From positions 248,001 to 312,000 of the forward strand of contig JASANH010001481.1 in the NCBI GenBank assembly GCA_030248295.1: 64,000 bases of DNA. Reading direction: 5' to 3'. This DNA comes from Mesodorylaimus sp. YZB2_4 (Eukaryota; Nematoda; Enoplea; Dorylaimida; Dorylaimidae). Made by a program: the position numbers and the translations under genes. Shown piece after piece: positions 1-13,600 of this stretch; position 1 is the stretch's first letter; the number at the start of each line of letters is the position of its first letter. The notes under the pieces were generated by a model. The model did no database searches. It was not told the DNA's origin and saw only the letters and a program-made list of their open reading frames with translations.

Positions 1-346
1 AAGTCAGCATAAACCTTCTATGTCTGAAACTCAGGTTTACGCAGTCCCTTTAGTTTTGTATCTCTCCATGCTATAGGCGTAAATCCATCCAGTCTTATGA
101 TCAGATCAGCTCGAAAGTTCCTCACTTCGAATTCAACGTGCGTAAAATGTAGTTTCAGATACGGCAAACTCCATTTGCCCAACAGGAAATGCCATATTCG
201 CACCCGGTGTGTGAAATATGGTTGCAGGCAAAGGGCTTTCATTTGCTGTTGACCTTTGATTTTGTTCTTTCTAATCGCTTTTTAATCTATTTGCTAATTC
301 TGCGAAACCCAAAAAGGTTTAAATCAGTTCGCGCCCTGACTTTCAG
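1..346. other. Left edge, probable intron of the large repeat gene
   Basis: No exon could be supported here. The stretch ends in a good acceptor (CTGACTTTCAG, ending at 346) that opens the first visible exon of the cassette array. The small open frames on both strands lack family features and look like chance. Confidence 0.5.
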
Positions 347-1672
347 GCTCCGTTCGACTTTTCCTCGACGACCAGGTCATCCATTTGGAGGAACCTATTC
401 AAGTGAAACCAGAAGAGACTGAACTGACCCTCAAATGCGAAAACTTAAAAAAAATCCCGATTGCCGTTTGTGCCGTGTCGGGAAAGAAAACAACGGTAGT
501 GGTCGCTGGAGAGCAATGTACAAATACTGGCATCAAATTTAAGATCGAGAAAAAGTCTTTTAAAGAAGGAGTAGGCGTCTACAAGCTGGTTTGCAATGCA
601 TCTGATAACGCTTTAAACGTGCAGTTATCGGCGCTGCTCGTCGTTGTGGGTAAGTTTTTTAGCTTGGCCTTCATCCCTTTTTAAAATGCACTTCTTGGCT
701 TTTTGAAGACTCAAAATTACTCGTAATGCATGGGGTGGAAAAAATGGTTGTATTTTGCCACAATGCAGGAGTTTAGCTTTTTAATTCGCGCACTAACTTC
801 ACTGAAATGTTTGGTTGAACGCGGGACATCGTGACTTCTTAAATTCTCTTTAAAATCACCCAAAGTCGACTAAAGTACCAGTCCAAAATACTGATGCATT
901 TTCAAGTTTTTGTGGTCTTAAGGTTTTTGGAGATCCAAAAACTATTGGGGTGTCTGTCCTGCCTCTGTTTCCTCAGTGCGCAGAGCTATGGAACAGGGAA
1001 AGGGCATCCCCATTCGTTCATGGGTCGTCAGGGAGTCCAGTACTCACCAGCGGCTGGTGACCCTTTATGGAAATCTATTGCTGGCAGCCAGTCTGCCTAT
1101 TCACTTGCTGATCTGGTGACAATGAGCCCGTGCTTGCCGGGGGGGGGGGGTGAATTCCCCCAACGAGCGATAATCCGTCTCTTCCACGAGCGGGATTCTA
1201 ACTCCATTTTCTATGACCTGAGTATGAACAGTATCACAGGACAGAGTATCTGTTTGGTTACAGATGTACCCCTGACAGTACGTTACTCAACTGAAGCAGC
1301 AGATGAAAAATCAGATAGCAATCCGGACTACTTTAAATTGAACGCATATCTGCATTGTTCAATCAAACTATCAAGTTTCTCCGACGGCTTTTTGATCAGA
1401 TATTCGTGGGTCAATAAGACTGATGAGACCATTACAGTAAGATGCATAGTTTCCAAGATATACTTTTTAATAAAATTTGATTTTTTAGTATGAGGGACAG
1501 ACGCACAATATTGGTTTAGACCGTGGTGAACATTTATGTCGCGTTCAGGTATCATATAAAACGTGTATTCCACATCGAGAATTTTCAGTCCAGCTCGAGA
1601 CCAAATTTGATGCTATTATCATTCCATCAGATGGAACTGGAGGTGCCGAGCAAAACATGATATTGAAAAAAG
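347..1672 (+). CDS. Unit 0 (partial): exons E1, A1, B1
   Basis: Exons are E1 347-649, A1 1264-1436 and B1 1489-1672 (660 nt, 220 codons). E1 carries the E signature ending GVYKLVC and a hydrophobic final strand. A1 has Cys, then RYSW. B1 has LDRGEHLCRV followed by YKTC-PHREF, so A1 plus B1 restore one Ig domain. The donors are GTAAGT, GTAAGA and GTAAAC. The C and D exons of this unit must lie to the left. The E1-A1 intron (650-1263) holds a run of G at about 1140 and nothing else I recognise. Confidence 0.85.
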
Positions 1673-4600
1673 GTAAACTGGTCATAATTTTCACTTTATT
1701 TTGTAATTCACACACAGCTAAACAGTCGACACATCGTCAGTTCTTTCTAGTGCGTCGCATGATAACACTCTGTTTTAATTTTCTAGTCGATTTAATATTT
1801 TACGATCGCTTTGGAGATCCCGTACAAGTTATTTACTCTGGCGGTCATGCTCGAATCAATTGCATAGCGCATGAATGCATTCCAGAAGAACATCTCATTT
1901 TGCAACTTGATGGAAAGAACACGATGGAGATGGAATGCGACCCCAGCAATAAAAGCGCCAGTTTCATAATCCCAAACGACGAATTTTCATTGTCTGGCAA
2001 ATACAGTTGTGCTTACGGCGTGGACATTGTCGAAGTGCCCAGAGTGCATGCTCGATTTTGTAAGTTTACTAGTCATGATCCAAAGGTTGAAATGTCAGAA
2101 TAGTCAGAATAGCCAAGTCCGCTGTTTGTACTGTTCTGTGGCCATTTTATATGTGTCGCTCAACATATAAGAAGGGTGCACCCACACTCGAATGGTCATT
2201 CTCATCTGCTCATCTTACGTGAAGACATCGTTTCTTTTGATCAGTGCCTTTAATTTCTGCTTTACATTTCAGGCCATCCTACCAGCGAACAATGCCGCAA
2301 ACTTGAAATGTCAGTTTCGTGCCCTGACAAGTTCTGCGTCGAAGTTCATGACCCAGATGAGGGTCATGCGAACATCCATGAATGCGAATATATTCCCTCC
2401 CAAAATCATAGCTGCCCTCCCAATCAGATGTCGAGTCAGATATATTGCCCCACAAATTTAACGAGTGTTTGCCATTCCATGCAAAGTGATTCTTATGCGA
2501 AGACTTCCGCCCAATACGCAGGCTCGAGTGCCACTTGTCCGGAAGGTACGCTCTTCAAATTACTCGGATCTTTCATTTTTTTATATGAAACTATTCTTAG
2601 CTGTTCCCGAAGCTTCTTATCAAGGCAAACCGCTATATTTTGGCGAGTACGTTCTGCTGAATAGCAACGAATCTGAACTCTCTATTAAATGTCCAGACTC
2701 TTACAAGGATCCTCTGGTGTGCATTTTGAAGGACGTCGATGGTAAAGTGGGCCAGCAGTCGGACGCTCCTTGCCCAAACTCGAAAATCAGCATTGTGCCT
2801 GATATCTTTGAAAACGGACCTGATTTTTATAAGTTAATTTGCAATGATGCTGCGAATGGGGTTCGAATGGAATATTACTTAGTTGTTGCAGGTAAAATTG
2901 AGTGTATTTTATTCTTGTAGTTTTTAAGTGCGGATTCATTTCATTCAAGTTTGACCATACTATCAAATTTTTTTTATTTGATCATATAATTATCATGTAG
3001 GCGGGAACGTCATGGCAAGGGCGGCTGATATCAGCTCAGAGAATTCTGTCTTTTATTCAGTTCTCCCTTAGTTTTTACGCTTAACATGCTAGTATACTGC
3101 AAACATGAATTTTATTTTGAGAAATCTCACTGCCAGCTTTTTTATGCTCCACAGCATTACGTCGACAAACGAGTTGCAAAATGTGTAAGGGAGCAAATTT
3201 TCATATTTTACCCCGTTCTTTCTGATTATCTTTGAATTTTTCCTGAAAAATTTCCAATCTTCACGAAAATTAATGGGTAATGTTAAATTTATAGGAAGAA
3301 CAATTTCGCAAAATATATTATTTCACCGTCCTGCGCACACTTTTCAGACAAGGGCATCGACATGTGATGCTGTGATATAGGCAGCGTAGGCAAGCGCGCG
3401 AAATATGAAATTTTTGCGCAGTATAATGTTTGAGTTTTATTCACCGTTTTTCTCACATTTGTTAAATAATGGCAAGTTGAGACTTATTTTAGAAGACAGG
3501 CGAACTAGCATCCAATAACAAAAAAATCAATTTTGTCCAACAGTTAAATTTAGGGTCATAAGTTTTTAATCCATGATTCGACTTTAGTGCTTAAATGGAC
3601 GGCTGTAAGCGAACCAAATAATGGACGTGTCATGTGTCTCTATGATCCACCTGGTCAAGAATTTATTGTTGACGTTGTCTGGGTGAAAGAAGGCGAGACT
3701 AAGCCGATAGCGGTATGGTTTTTTAATTCAGCCGAAAAATCCTCTTACTTGTTCTTATGTTTTAGACGGACAATATCCTTCTCTTGAAAGACCTTGAGAT
3801 TGGCAAGTACGAATGCCATATTAAGCTGCAGTACAGATCGTGCACTCCGTACCAAGTCATTGAATCTGTGTTCATTGAGAAATATGAGTACACCGGTGAT
3901 GTTCCACCACCTCCTGACCAAGGCTCATCAAGCGCAGCTACAACTACAACTACAATCACAACGACCACCCCAATGCCGTTGGGACTGAAAGGTAAGGCAT
4001 TGGCTGCACCACGCAAATCTCACCTGGGGGATTTTCGACTTTTACTGCAGGATAACTGGTTCTATTATTCCTTTTTTCTTTGGAATAATGTCTCACGTTA
4101 AATTGGTGGTAGGCCCCAAATCATGACAGCTAAATTTTGGCCGGACCATTTTTTAAAATCAGTTAAAACAGGTCGAAAAATACTGTAGGATTGCAAGTTC
4201 CCACTATTCCTGTTTCAAACTTCAGTGCTTGCAGACTTTGCTGTATAGACAAGCCTTGGATAGGAAAAACTCGGCACGATTCCGGTGGCCGGTGGGTCGG
4301 CAAACGCCTAACCCGCCTGCCTCGTGGACTGGTGGGTTAGGCGTCTGCCTCTCACGCCAGGTGCGCAGTTACGAGCTAGTGTTCGACTCGCGGGCCGGTA
4401 AATTATTTGTTGTAAAATGTGTCCCTTCACCCTCTAGTGCGCAAAAGCGTTTGGTGATGTGGTAAAACATGATGATTAGTAAAAAATGCACAAAATTTTG
4501 CGGATCCCAGACACGACAGCAATAAGGCTGAACTACTGAACGCTCGCCGTGGGCTGCGATTTCCTGTTGTCTTCTAGGTTTGACTTGATTGAAAGCTGTT

Positions 4601-7600
4601 TAGCTGAAAGCTGTTCTGGCATACCAACTTTGTTGCAATATCAAAATCAGGAGAGCTCGGCTACTACTGTCCGCCATTTCCATATTAGCTTTGATCAGGC
4701 AGTAATTCTCGAGATAGCGAGCTGGGAACTTCACTTGCTGTTTTGACCAAAGTATTGAGCGATGTATTTCAGGAAACAATTACTCAGGCAGGTTTTTTTT
4801 ACTCAGACAATTACTCAGGTTTTTACCGCAGGCAAGTTCAGCTGTTTGTAGCAAGCAAGTCAACCTAACCTGGAATGTCGTGTGGCGACTTTTGGGTTGG
4901 GGCAGTTAAACTAGACCCGATCAGGGGCCTAATTGCTGGGAGATTATTATATAAGCTCCAGATTCATATGTTTCATGTTTAAGTCTGTCTGCCAACATTT
5001 TTGCCGCGCCAAACAGTTTTTTACTGCATAAGGAGTAGTGAAACTGCTGCATGTTTCATCGATAACAAGCTTGGCTTGGCAGCAAACAGCAAAGTCTGAT
5101 GACCTGCTGTATCGCACTGCTACTGTATATTCCTTCCTACTGTATGTACCATAAGGCCTAATGAAAGTCGGGTGCACTTAGGCCTGCGGAAAAACGTTTT
5201 TCCGCCCTCGCCGTTTCTATCTAACGTTTCTCGAATTTTTTAGCGATCTAGTATGTTGATCGGTGAAGGAAAGCTCAAATAGGGCCTTCTTGACGCAGAA
5301 AGTTCAGATAAAGCATTCTTCCTAACAGGTCTGCTGGCAAACATGGAAGTGACATGAGGATGCCAATATTTTCTTCAGTACTGGTATTGATTATCAATAA
5401 ATTTGTGTGCCATTGCCCATACGATCTAAAAATTCAGACAGATCTACTGTACGAATTGTCCCTGAAGTCAATTCAGGTTATCGTTAAAAATTTCGCGAAA
5501 AATCGCCCAAAAGCGGTGGCACAGCGACTTTTGCCCACTCGCGCCCATCGCACGCCAGAGGAGGGGACCGACTGATTGTGAGTATTATTAGGCCCCGAAG
5601 GTTGAGCAGCAGGGTTTCAGGTTCATAAGATGGATTTTACTGGTTAAAATTTCCTTGTGCCATAACCTTTTTGAGGTTCTGTCTTGTAAATACCTGATGA
5701 TGGACAGGTCAGGTAGTATACATTTGGCTGGCTGTACACCTACGTAGACTGCATACCACGACCCTGCATCAAATTTGGTAGCATTCTGCTTCACCATTTC
5801 TTATCTCATGTCATTATGACTCTGTCATTTGATATTTTGCCAAATTTTACCGATATCGATTTCATTGATTTTTGCAGGGAGAGAAGTGATTGTTGACGCA
5901 TTCGACACTGTTGTGGAAGTGTTCTATGGAGATGGTCGAAGATATATCATTTGCGAAGTTGACATATGCGTCAGCACACATTCAGTCATGCACTTGATTG
6001 AAGATGGAACAGTGACGGCTGAGCAAACATGCGATAACCAGATCCTGGGCAGCATGGAATTCAAGGGGACTATATTCCAAACTTCCAAACGATTCGTCTC
6101 CACGATCCAGTGCAAATATTTGTACGAAACAGCTAATGTCGTCAATATTACGAAGGCTGGATTTTGTAAGTTTTTGGGTCAAAGTTTGGGAAAAAGGGGG
6201 TAATTTTGCGGGTGGTTTCATTCACGACAGCGAGGTCAAGAATTTGATTTAAAGGGAGAACCACAAGCTGTCCGGGCTATGCGCGCACCAACTTTGAGGA
6301 AAATCATTAGCGCCTGACTTTTAGGCCACGACCAAAGCATTGAATGCGAGAGGGAAACTGAGTGCGGAAAGGATAAATTTTGTGTGGTCGAATATGAAAA
6401 AGCGACGCGAAAGAGCAGCACAACGTCGTGTGCTTTGATTAGCAAAAATAAGGAATTCTGCCCGTCACGAATAAACCATGTTTGTTCAGCGGGATTGGAC
6501 AACTTGTGTCTCGCTATTCAGGCGGGACAATACGATACCTCGTTTATGGTGAATCTTGATCGAATGTGTCTGAGAGGTATAACTTTTTGACATGTCATCA
6601 CTAATGCTATTCTGTATAATGCCCCTTCATTTATAGTCTACTTGACTCTGCTGTCCAACGACAAGCCTGTCCTGTTGAACGAACCCATTCAGTACGTATC
6701 TGGCACAACACAACTGGCTCTGAAATGCCCTGATAATGCAGATGATGACAAAGTCAAGTGCACAGTGTTGACTATCAATGAAGAGAATGACATCGACGAA
6801 ATCACATGCAAGGCAGGAAAGAAAATGAGTCTGCAAATAAGCGATGACTTTTTCAAGGAGGGAATCGGTTTGTACAAATTGATGTGCACAGTGATCGAGT
6901 CAGGAGAGAATGAGGGAGCTGGAGTTGCAGCCTACTTGGTCGTACTTGGTAAGTTCCACCAGCGTACAAATCATGATTGCGCGTTCTTGCAGCATGCTGA
7001 AAACTTTCTAACCTCCCATTCACAGGGGTGAAACATTTTAAAAAACGACTGCTTGCATGATTTTTTTCATTTGAGCTCAAGCTAGTAGAAGTGAAGCAGA
7101 TTTTAGTCTTTTTCATCCTCAACTATTCACAAATGTTTGTGTTTTAATCTACAGTGATCAGGTCTTAGTGGTATCTGCCATGCTGTGCATAAACGCACGA
7201 GCGGCGAGCACGCCGCCAGATTTGCTGCTGGTAGCTTTCTCACATGTCAATTTGCAATAAGAAGTCACAGGCGCTAAATTAAAAAACGTGCTCATCTAGC
7301 TGCATTTATGGGCCACGTGCTGATATATAATGTGATGGGGTGCCATCAGTGGAAAAAGACCTCCCTTTATGATCTCTACACTTTTTAGACAGCCCGCTTC
7401 ATGTCTCGTATGAAACAAAATCCGCGCGCAAAGTTGTCACGCCGAATTCGCACAGTACGGTTGATGGTAAAACAGACCCTTCTGACCATGTTACGACTGA
7501 GGGTCTTCATCCAACAAATGCTACTGATACAGCGATTAATGGCACCGAAGTCAGTACTCAAGCTGCTCTCAATGAATCTCACAGTCACACGCTCTCACAG

Positions 7601-10600
7601 CCAGACTCCTCGGCAACATTCTCTCTGCCCGATGCTAGTCCTCCTGACGCTAGTGTGAGCGCTAAACGCCGTCTCCGACGAGCTGTGACAACGTTGTCGG
7701 CCTCTGATGGATCGACCGAGCCTCAGTCGCATAGTCCAAGCAAGGATACGGTGGATTTCATTCCTCACAGAGCCGCTAAGACCATTTCCATTGCAGAGTC
7801 ACCCTCTGGACCAGCTGACAGCTCCAATGATACAAGTCCTCAGTCCCCTGGTACAGGACCATCCTCTGGCGCGACCGACATCTTCATGAATACGAGTCCT
7901 CAAACCGTAGGTTCAGGGTCACCCACTGGCCCAAGCCACAACTCCAGTGATGCAGATTCTGGAACTACTGGCTCACAATCGACTGGTGAATACAACTCTG
8001 CTGATACAGGCTCTCAACAGACCACAACAGGCCAGCAACTCACCACTTCCAATGCTGGAGAGGAAGTCGCTGTTGACGCCTTCATTAAATGCTCAGTCAA
8101 AATAGCTCACCATAGCATCGACAAAGGTTTCAGTGTTACTTACAGTTGGATCTTACTGGAAAACGATACATCCAAGGTGACAGGCTTTTTTTTTGCACTT
8201 TGGTTTTTCTTCCTGCCTAGACTTGATTTTCAGGACCATCAACTGATAGGAATTGGAGAAGACCGTGGCATGTACCAGTGTAAAGCCAACGTGACCTACA
8301 AAACTTGCGCTCCCCATCGCACATTTAACAAAGAGCTGAGCATCACATTCAACGCAAGTCTTATCCCTGCAACAGAGATTAGAAAACCTGTGGCCGCTGT
8401 TGAGGGTAAACTTCTGCTGCAGTAATCCAGGCGTATTAATCCTTAGCGTATCCTTCTCTTCTAGGTTTTTACCAAATTTTTGACGAATTTGATGATGTCA
8501 CTGACCTGTTATTCCCTGGAGGCAAGACTTCGTTAGTATGCGTGGTGTCTGAATGCACAGCTGGCCAGCAGATTGTGCTTCGTCAAGTTAGCAGCAATGT
8601 TGTGCACCAAGAAGGTTGTAAAGTCGACGGTCCAGTTAACATAACAGTCAACATTTCAAATAAGGATGTGGCGCTGGACGGTTACATTTGCGAGTATAAC
8701 TCAAAGACAGCGCCAATCCAGCTTCCTTATGTGAAATTCTGTAAGTACTGTAACGGGTTTTTTTCTCGGCTTTTTTATTGATTGGATGAAGCCCTACTGT
8801 ATGTATATTTACTTGTGGCAAGGCTGCTAGAGTCAAGATAATTATGCTCACATTGGATCTCGACGCAAGATCAAACTGATCAACACCAAACTTGTGATTC
8901 ATAAAGTGCTGCCTCGTGGCGAAGTTGTTCTTATCTGTGTTGTCGGCGTCTTTTTTTCTCTTTTTGGGAACGATGGATAAAATTTGGTTTAATTTCCCTT
9001 CAATTAGCGACCGGCATTCCCCACAGAAATACCGTAATCTTCAGTTTCAAATTCATCCAAATTTTCCAATCTTATCAGAAACTTGATTTTACTCACTTGC
9101 TTGCTGACTCGCCTTGCTGGCGAATCAGAGTGTACGAACTGGTTGTTGCATGGATACACTATAGGCGCATGTAGTGCATCTATGGGTTGTTGGCGCCAAA
9201 CTGGCGCTGCCTAGTCTACAGGCCACTTTTCTTTTCCTTCAGGCGACCACATAAGCCCAGAATGTCAGTCTCCCGCCAGCTGCTCGAATGACAGCGAGTC
9301 GTGTCTAGTCATCTACGATCCAAATTCGAAGCAGCTCGAGACAAAGAAGTGTGCTCACGTGCCCGAGGGTGAGCAATACTGCCCGCAAGATCAGGAATAC
9401 AAGGCCGGCTTGATTTACTGCCCAAGCGGAATAAACAGCACATGCGCCGCATACCAAACTGATTCCTTCCGGCAAATCACTGCTCGATACTCTTCTCACG
9501 ATTTTAGTTGTCCTGTAGCGCCAAAACGTAAGGAGTGGTTTTTCCAATAGCTTTTTAATCTTTTCCATTCTCTAATCCAAGCATGTTCCAGGCCCCGAGA
9601 ACATAAGTTACCAAGGCACTGTGATGTATCATCGTGAATATTTTGGACTGGAGAAAAATGAGCCTACCATAAGCGTATCATGCGGACGAGGATCACGTTT
9701 CCATAAGCAATCGTTCCGGTGCGTTCTGCTAGCCGAAGGTGGGACTAGATTCCAAGAATTTCGGGTGTCTTACTGTAATCTGAATGTGAGATTGGCAGTA
9801 AATGAGAGAATTTTCGATCAACCTGGCCTCTACAAATTGCGCTGCTTTTTGGATACAAGTCCAAGCGATGTGCACTTGGCCAACCACATTGTAATAACTG
9901 GTAAGAATTATAATTGAGAGAGCTAAACGGAGTGATTGATTGCATGATTTTTTTAGAAAGTCAAATCCAATTCAAACATGGCGCAGATGGCGAGGTTAGA
10001 TGTCATCCAAGAGGAATGGGTGCTGATGCGCGGTTCATAAAGACAGTACATTGGACAAGAGAGAGCGATGGAGTACAAGTCGGGGTAAGAACAATCCTAA
10101 TCACCCCATCCTGAGGTTGTTGACATGTGCGTGGTAAAGCTGGTTCATCTGAGCATTCTGAGTAATTTTATCAATGAGCAATATGAAGAAATCAGTTCGA
10201 CTTCGTATTGGTCGCTGCCCAGGCCAAAATAATTGGGTTTATAATTAGGTCAGTCATTAGTACAGTAATGTCACCGAGAGAGCAATCCGTCATGTCGCAG
10301 CATGAGTTAAGCTTAACTTATTAGACACATATGATCAAAAAATCAGTTTTGTGGTAAAACTGATCTCTGACATATATGTCTGATCAGTCGCTTTGCATAA
10401 GCATCCATTCGCCATCAGCTGAAATACTGGATTTATCAGCCATCAGTGATTATTTTGATTAGCAGTCGATTGCGATATATGCTGATTCGTGCTTATACAG
10501 GTCGATCGATCGATCGATCGAATATCGACAGACTAAAGCTGGATAGATCAATATCGATATAGGTGGGTAGTTTGATAAATATCGGTGGTATCGATATCGA

Positions 10601-13600
10601 TCAGTGCCATCCAAACCAACATTGGTTTGCCACTAAATTAATGCTGTCATTGGACGAACACATCCACGCTTTGCACAGTTTTCGTTTTAAGAACGGAGAA
10701 AAACTGATGAAAGAAGATCTCGTGCTTGGTGACACCTACGTGTGCCATGCTGTCATCACTTACAAATCGTGTACTCCCCACAAATTATTCTCAACAAATA
10801 TAACAGCCAACTACATCCATTTGACCACAACCGCTGGTCCCTCGACTACCTTCGGCGTACCGATAGACTCCACGACAACTGACGGAGGGACAACCACACG
10901 TCCAGAAAGGAAAGGACTGTCAGGTAAGCTCTGAAATGGCAACAGCAGACTCATTGTAGTTTGCGCAGGAGCACTTGTAACTGTTATCACTAAAAAATTG
11001 GAGCGCTGCAAATATGCCTGGCAGAGAATGCGACCTACAGAAGGCAAGAAAACTCCAATTGGAGTAAGACGCCTCGCAAATAGTTGTGGCTGAAACATCA
11101 ACCCGATGGGTGTTGACGTCTCGCAACCAGTGGAGAGTATCGATTATATCTATTCTCTCCAATGTGCCAGGTCCGCCAGGCAGTGAGGTCACTAGCGCTG
11201 AGCAAAATTCACAAAGGTTTTTAAAAACTCCAAGAGGCTCTGGTCGTGGCCTAGTGGTTGAGGCGTCTGCCTCTCACGCTGGGTGCGCACTTACAGGAGT
11301 TCGACTCCCGCCTAGTTAAAATATGATTGTCAAATATGTGTTCCTTAGCCCTCGAGTGCGCTGTTTGGTGCTTGGCTAGGGATAAAGTATGGCATGATCC
11401 CATCGCATCGACTGCTCGCTCCTTGACCATGTCTTGTCTGGACGCCAATCTTTCGATAAGACGGTCTTAGGAACCCCCGGCTCATAAGGTTGGCGCGCCC
11501 ACCAGTGTACGTTCGACTGGCGGCCTGGTAATGTGTCCCTCCCCTCAAGCGCATCTGCGTTTGGTGTTGTGGTAAGACAGGATCAGGATTTAACCTCAGA
11601 GTCTTTCGATCAGGGTGAGTCTGGGAGGCAGGGCATGGGTCAAAGTGAAGATTCACAAAAGGAAATGTCACATCCCTGTTTGGCTTTCATGTTTCAGATG
11701 GACATTATAAACAGTGTCATTATGTCGTCATTCATTTTTTTAGGCTACATCCGTTTCTATGACCAATTTGGCGATCTCACCCATATGCCAGTGGCCCAAG
11801 GAAAACAAGAAATTGTCTGTCTTGTGGAGTGCATGTCCGGCGGATCAATCACCCTGAAAGCCGTTCCGGAGCTCAACGGCATGTTATGGGAGGAACCTTG
11901 TGATAGCGCTTTTGGTGGAGCAATATTCAAAAATCTTGAGAAGGCGCAAGAAGCTTACGTCGCCAGTTATTTCGATCATTATGTTTGCGAGTACGACAAA
12001 TTAACACAATCCATCGAAATGCCGAAAATGCGCTTTTGTAAGCGATACGTACTTTTCTATTTGCTGCTCTGCCAGGGGTCCTTTTTGCGACTTGGAGTCG
12101 CATGCGACCGTTTTGCGACGGCAACGAAAGCGGTTGCGCAGTTGCGCACCACTACGCCATCTTTAGCCAATGCCTGAAACAATCTGATATCAGCCCATAT
12201 CAGATTTTTATATATCTGGGATAATTCTAGAAGTAACTTTATTCATTTATCTTTCCTTTTTAGGTAGCGACACGAGCGTGCAATGCACGGATGAAAGTTG
12301 GTGCGATAATTACGATTTCTGCGTGATTGCACCACAGCCGCAGAATGGACGCGATAAAACTGAATATAATAAATGCGCTAAAATAACTGATTATCCGCGA
12401 GACCAGTTATGTCCGAGCCATAACGTGGATATGAACTCAAAATTATGCCCTCGTGGTGAAACGACGCTCTGCGAAATGCTTTCTGCAACTTCGTACGCCT
12501 TGGTAGAACACTTTTATACGGACAAGGATTGCCCAGCTGAGAAGTGTATGTTTCTGTTTTTTTCCCGAGCTCCCGCTGGCTGAGCACTCGACGATCCTTT
12601 GAGGATTAACCAGCCCAAGCATAAAGTACTGTGCTAATTACAGGTCCGTTTTAGACACGGAAACGATGCTGTACGAGAACCAACTGGTCTACTATCACGA
12701 GACCATTCTGTATTTGAACAAACCCGGCAGAGAGCGCTTGGGCCTCTTGTGCCCAGTTGGATCGCCAGGTTACGGAATGGATGTTGAATGTGTGATAAAA
12801 AACACAAGTGGCGACGTTGTTAAACAGCTCAAATCAAAATGCCTGGTCAAAGTTGACTTTCCAATTTCTCTTCCTTCAATCGGCTCTTCTCTTCTCAAAG
12901 TTGTCTGCACATTCAACCCACGGAAGCCAGTCTCGAGATTGGCTGCCTATATGGCTGTGCTGAGTAAGTGCAGTTCGTGCTTCCTCCTTTGTCGCTAGTT
13001 TTGGAGTGATAAGCTTGAAGTGGTCTGACCAGAACAATATATCCTTGCAAAGTTCAATAAGTCCTTTGTAATTTTGATAAGCCATCATAAACATGATATT
13101 TTCCTGCCCCAGTCCCAACAGATCATAAGGATGCGCCTTCGAATTGAACCAAATCAGCACCTTTATGCAATCCGCAATAACTCAAACCTTGCCGATATGA
13201 CCACTTCCGCCTATCTCATCAGTTTATCACCACTTTTATCATATTTTATCCTTTATCACTGTGCTTGATAAATGATGCAAGACTAATAAAAATTTACGGG
13301 ATTGATAAGGCTGCACGCAGGGGACTGTAAGATACCAAATGTAAATGGGAAATCTTATCATTAGTCGAATGCCTGCATACAGTCATGCTGGTACCAACCT
13401 GGCAATCAAAAGCGCCTGAATTAAGCTGCAGTTAAGCATTCATTTTGTGCAAAAATACAAACAGCATCCAGATGACCTAACCAGCTTGCGATTCAAACCG
13501 TATAGCCAAATGTAACATGGAGGACATGGCCTGACCGAGAAACGGCGCGTTTGAAACAAGATTTGAACACTTTTCGAAAATAGTTGAAGAACAGCAGAAC

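Noticed and set aside
385..684. Small independent genes starting at each cassette exon
   Set aside because: The apparent starts are mostly TTG, GTG or CTG. Each frame runs into acceptor and donor sites that join neighbouring exons in phase, so these are internal exons.
11235..11320. Functional tRNA gene
   Set aside because: Box A and box B are good, but the 7-bp acceptor stem and terminator are missing, and related copies with the same body exist elsewhere.
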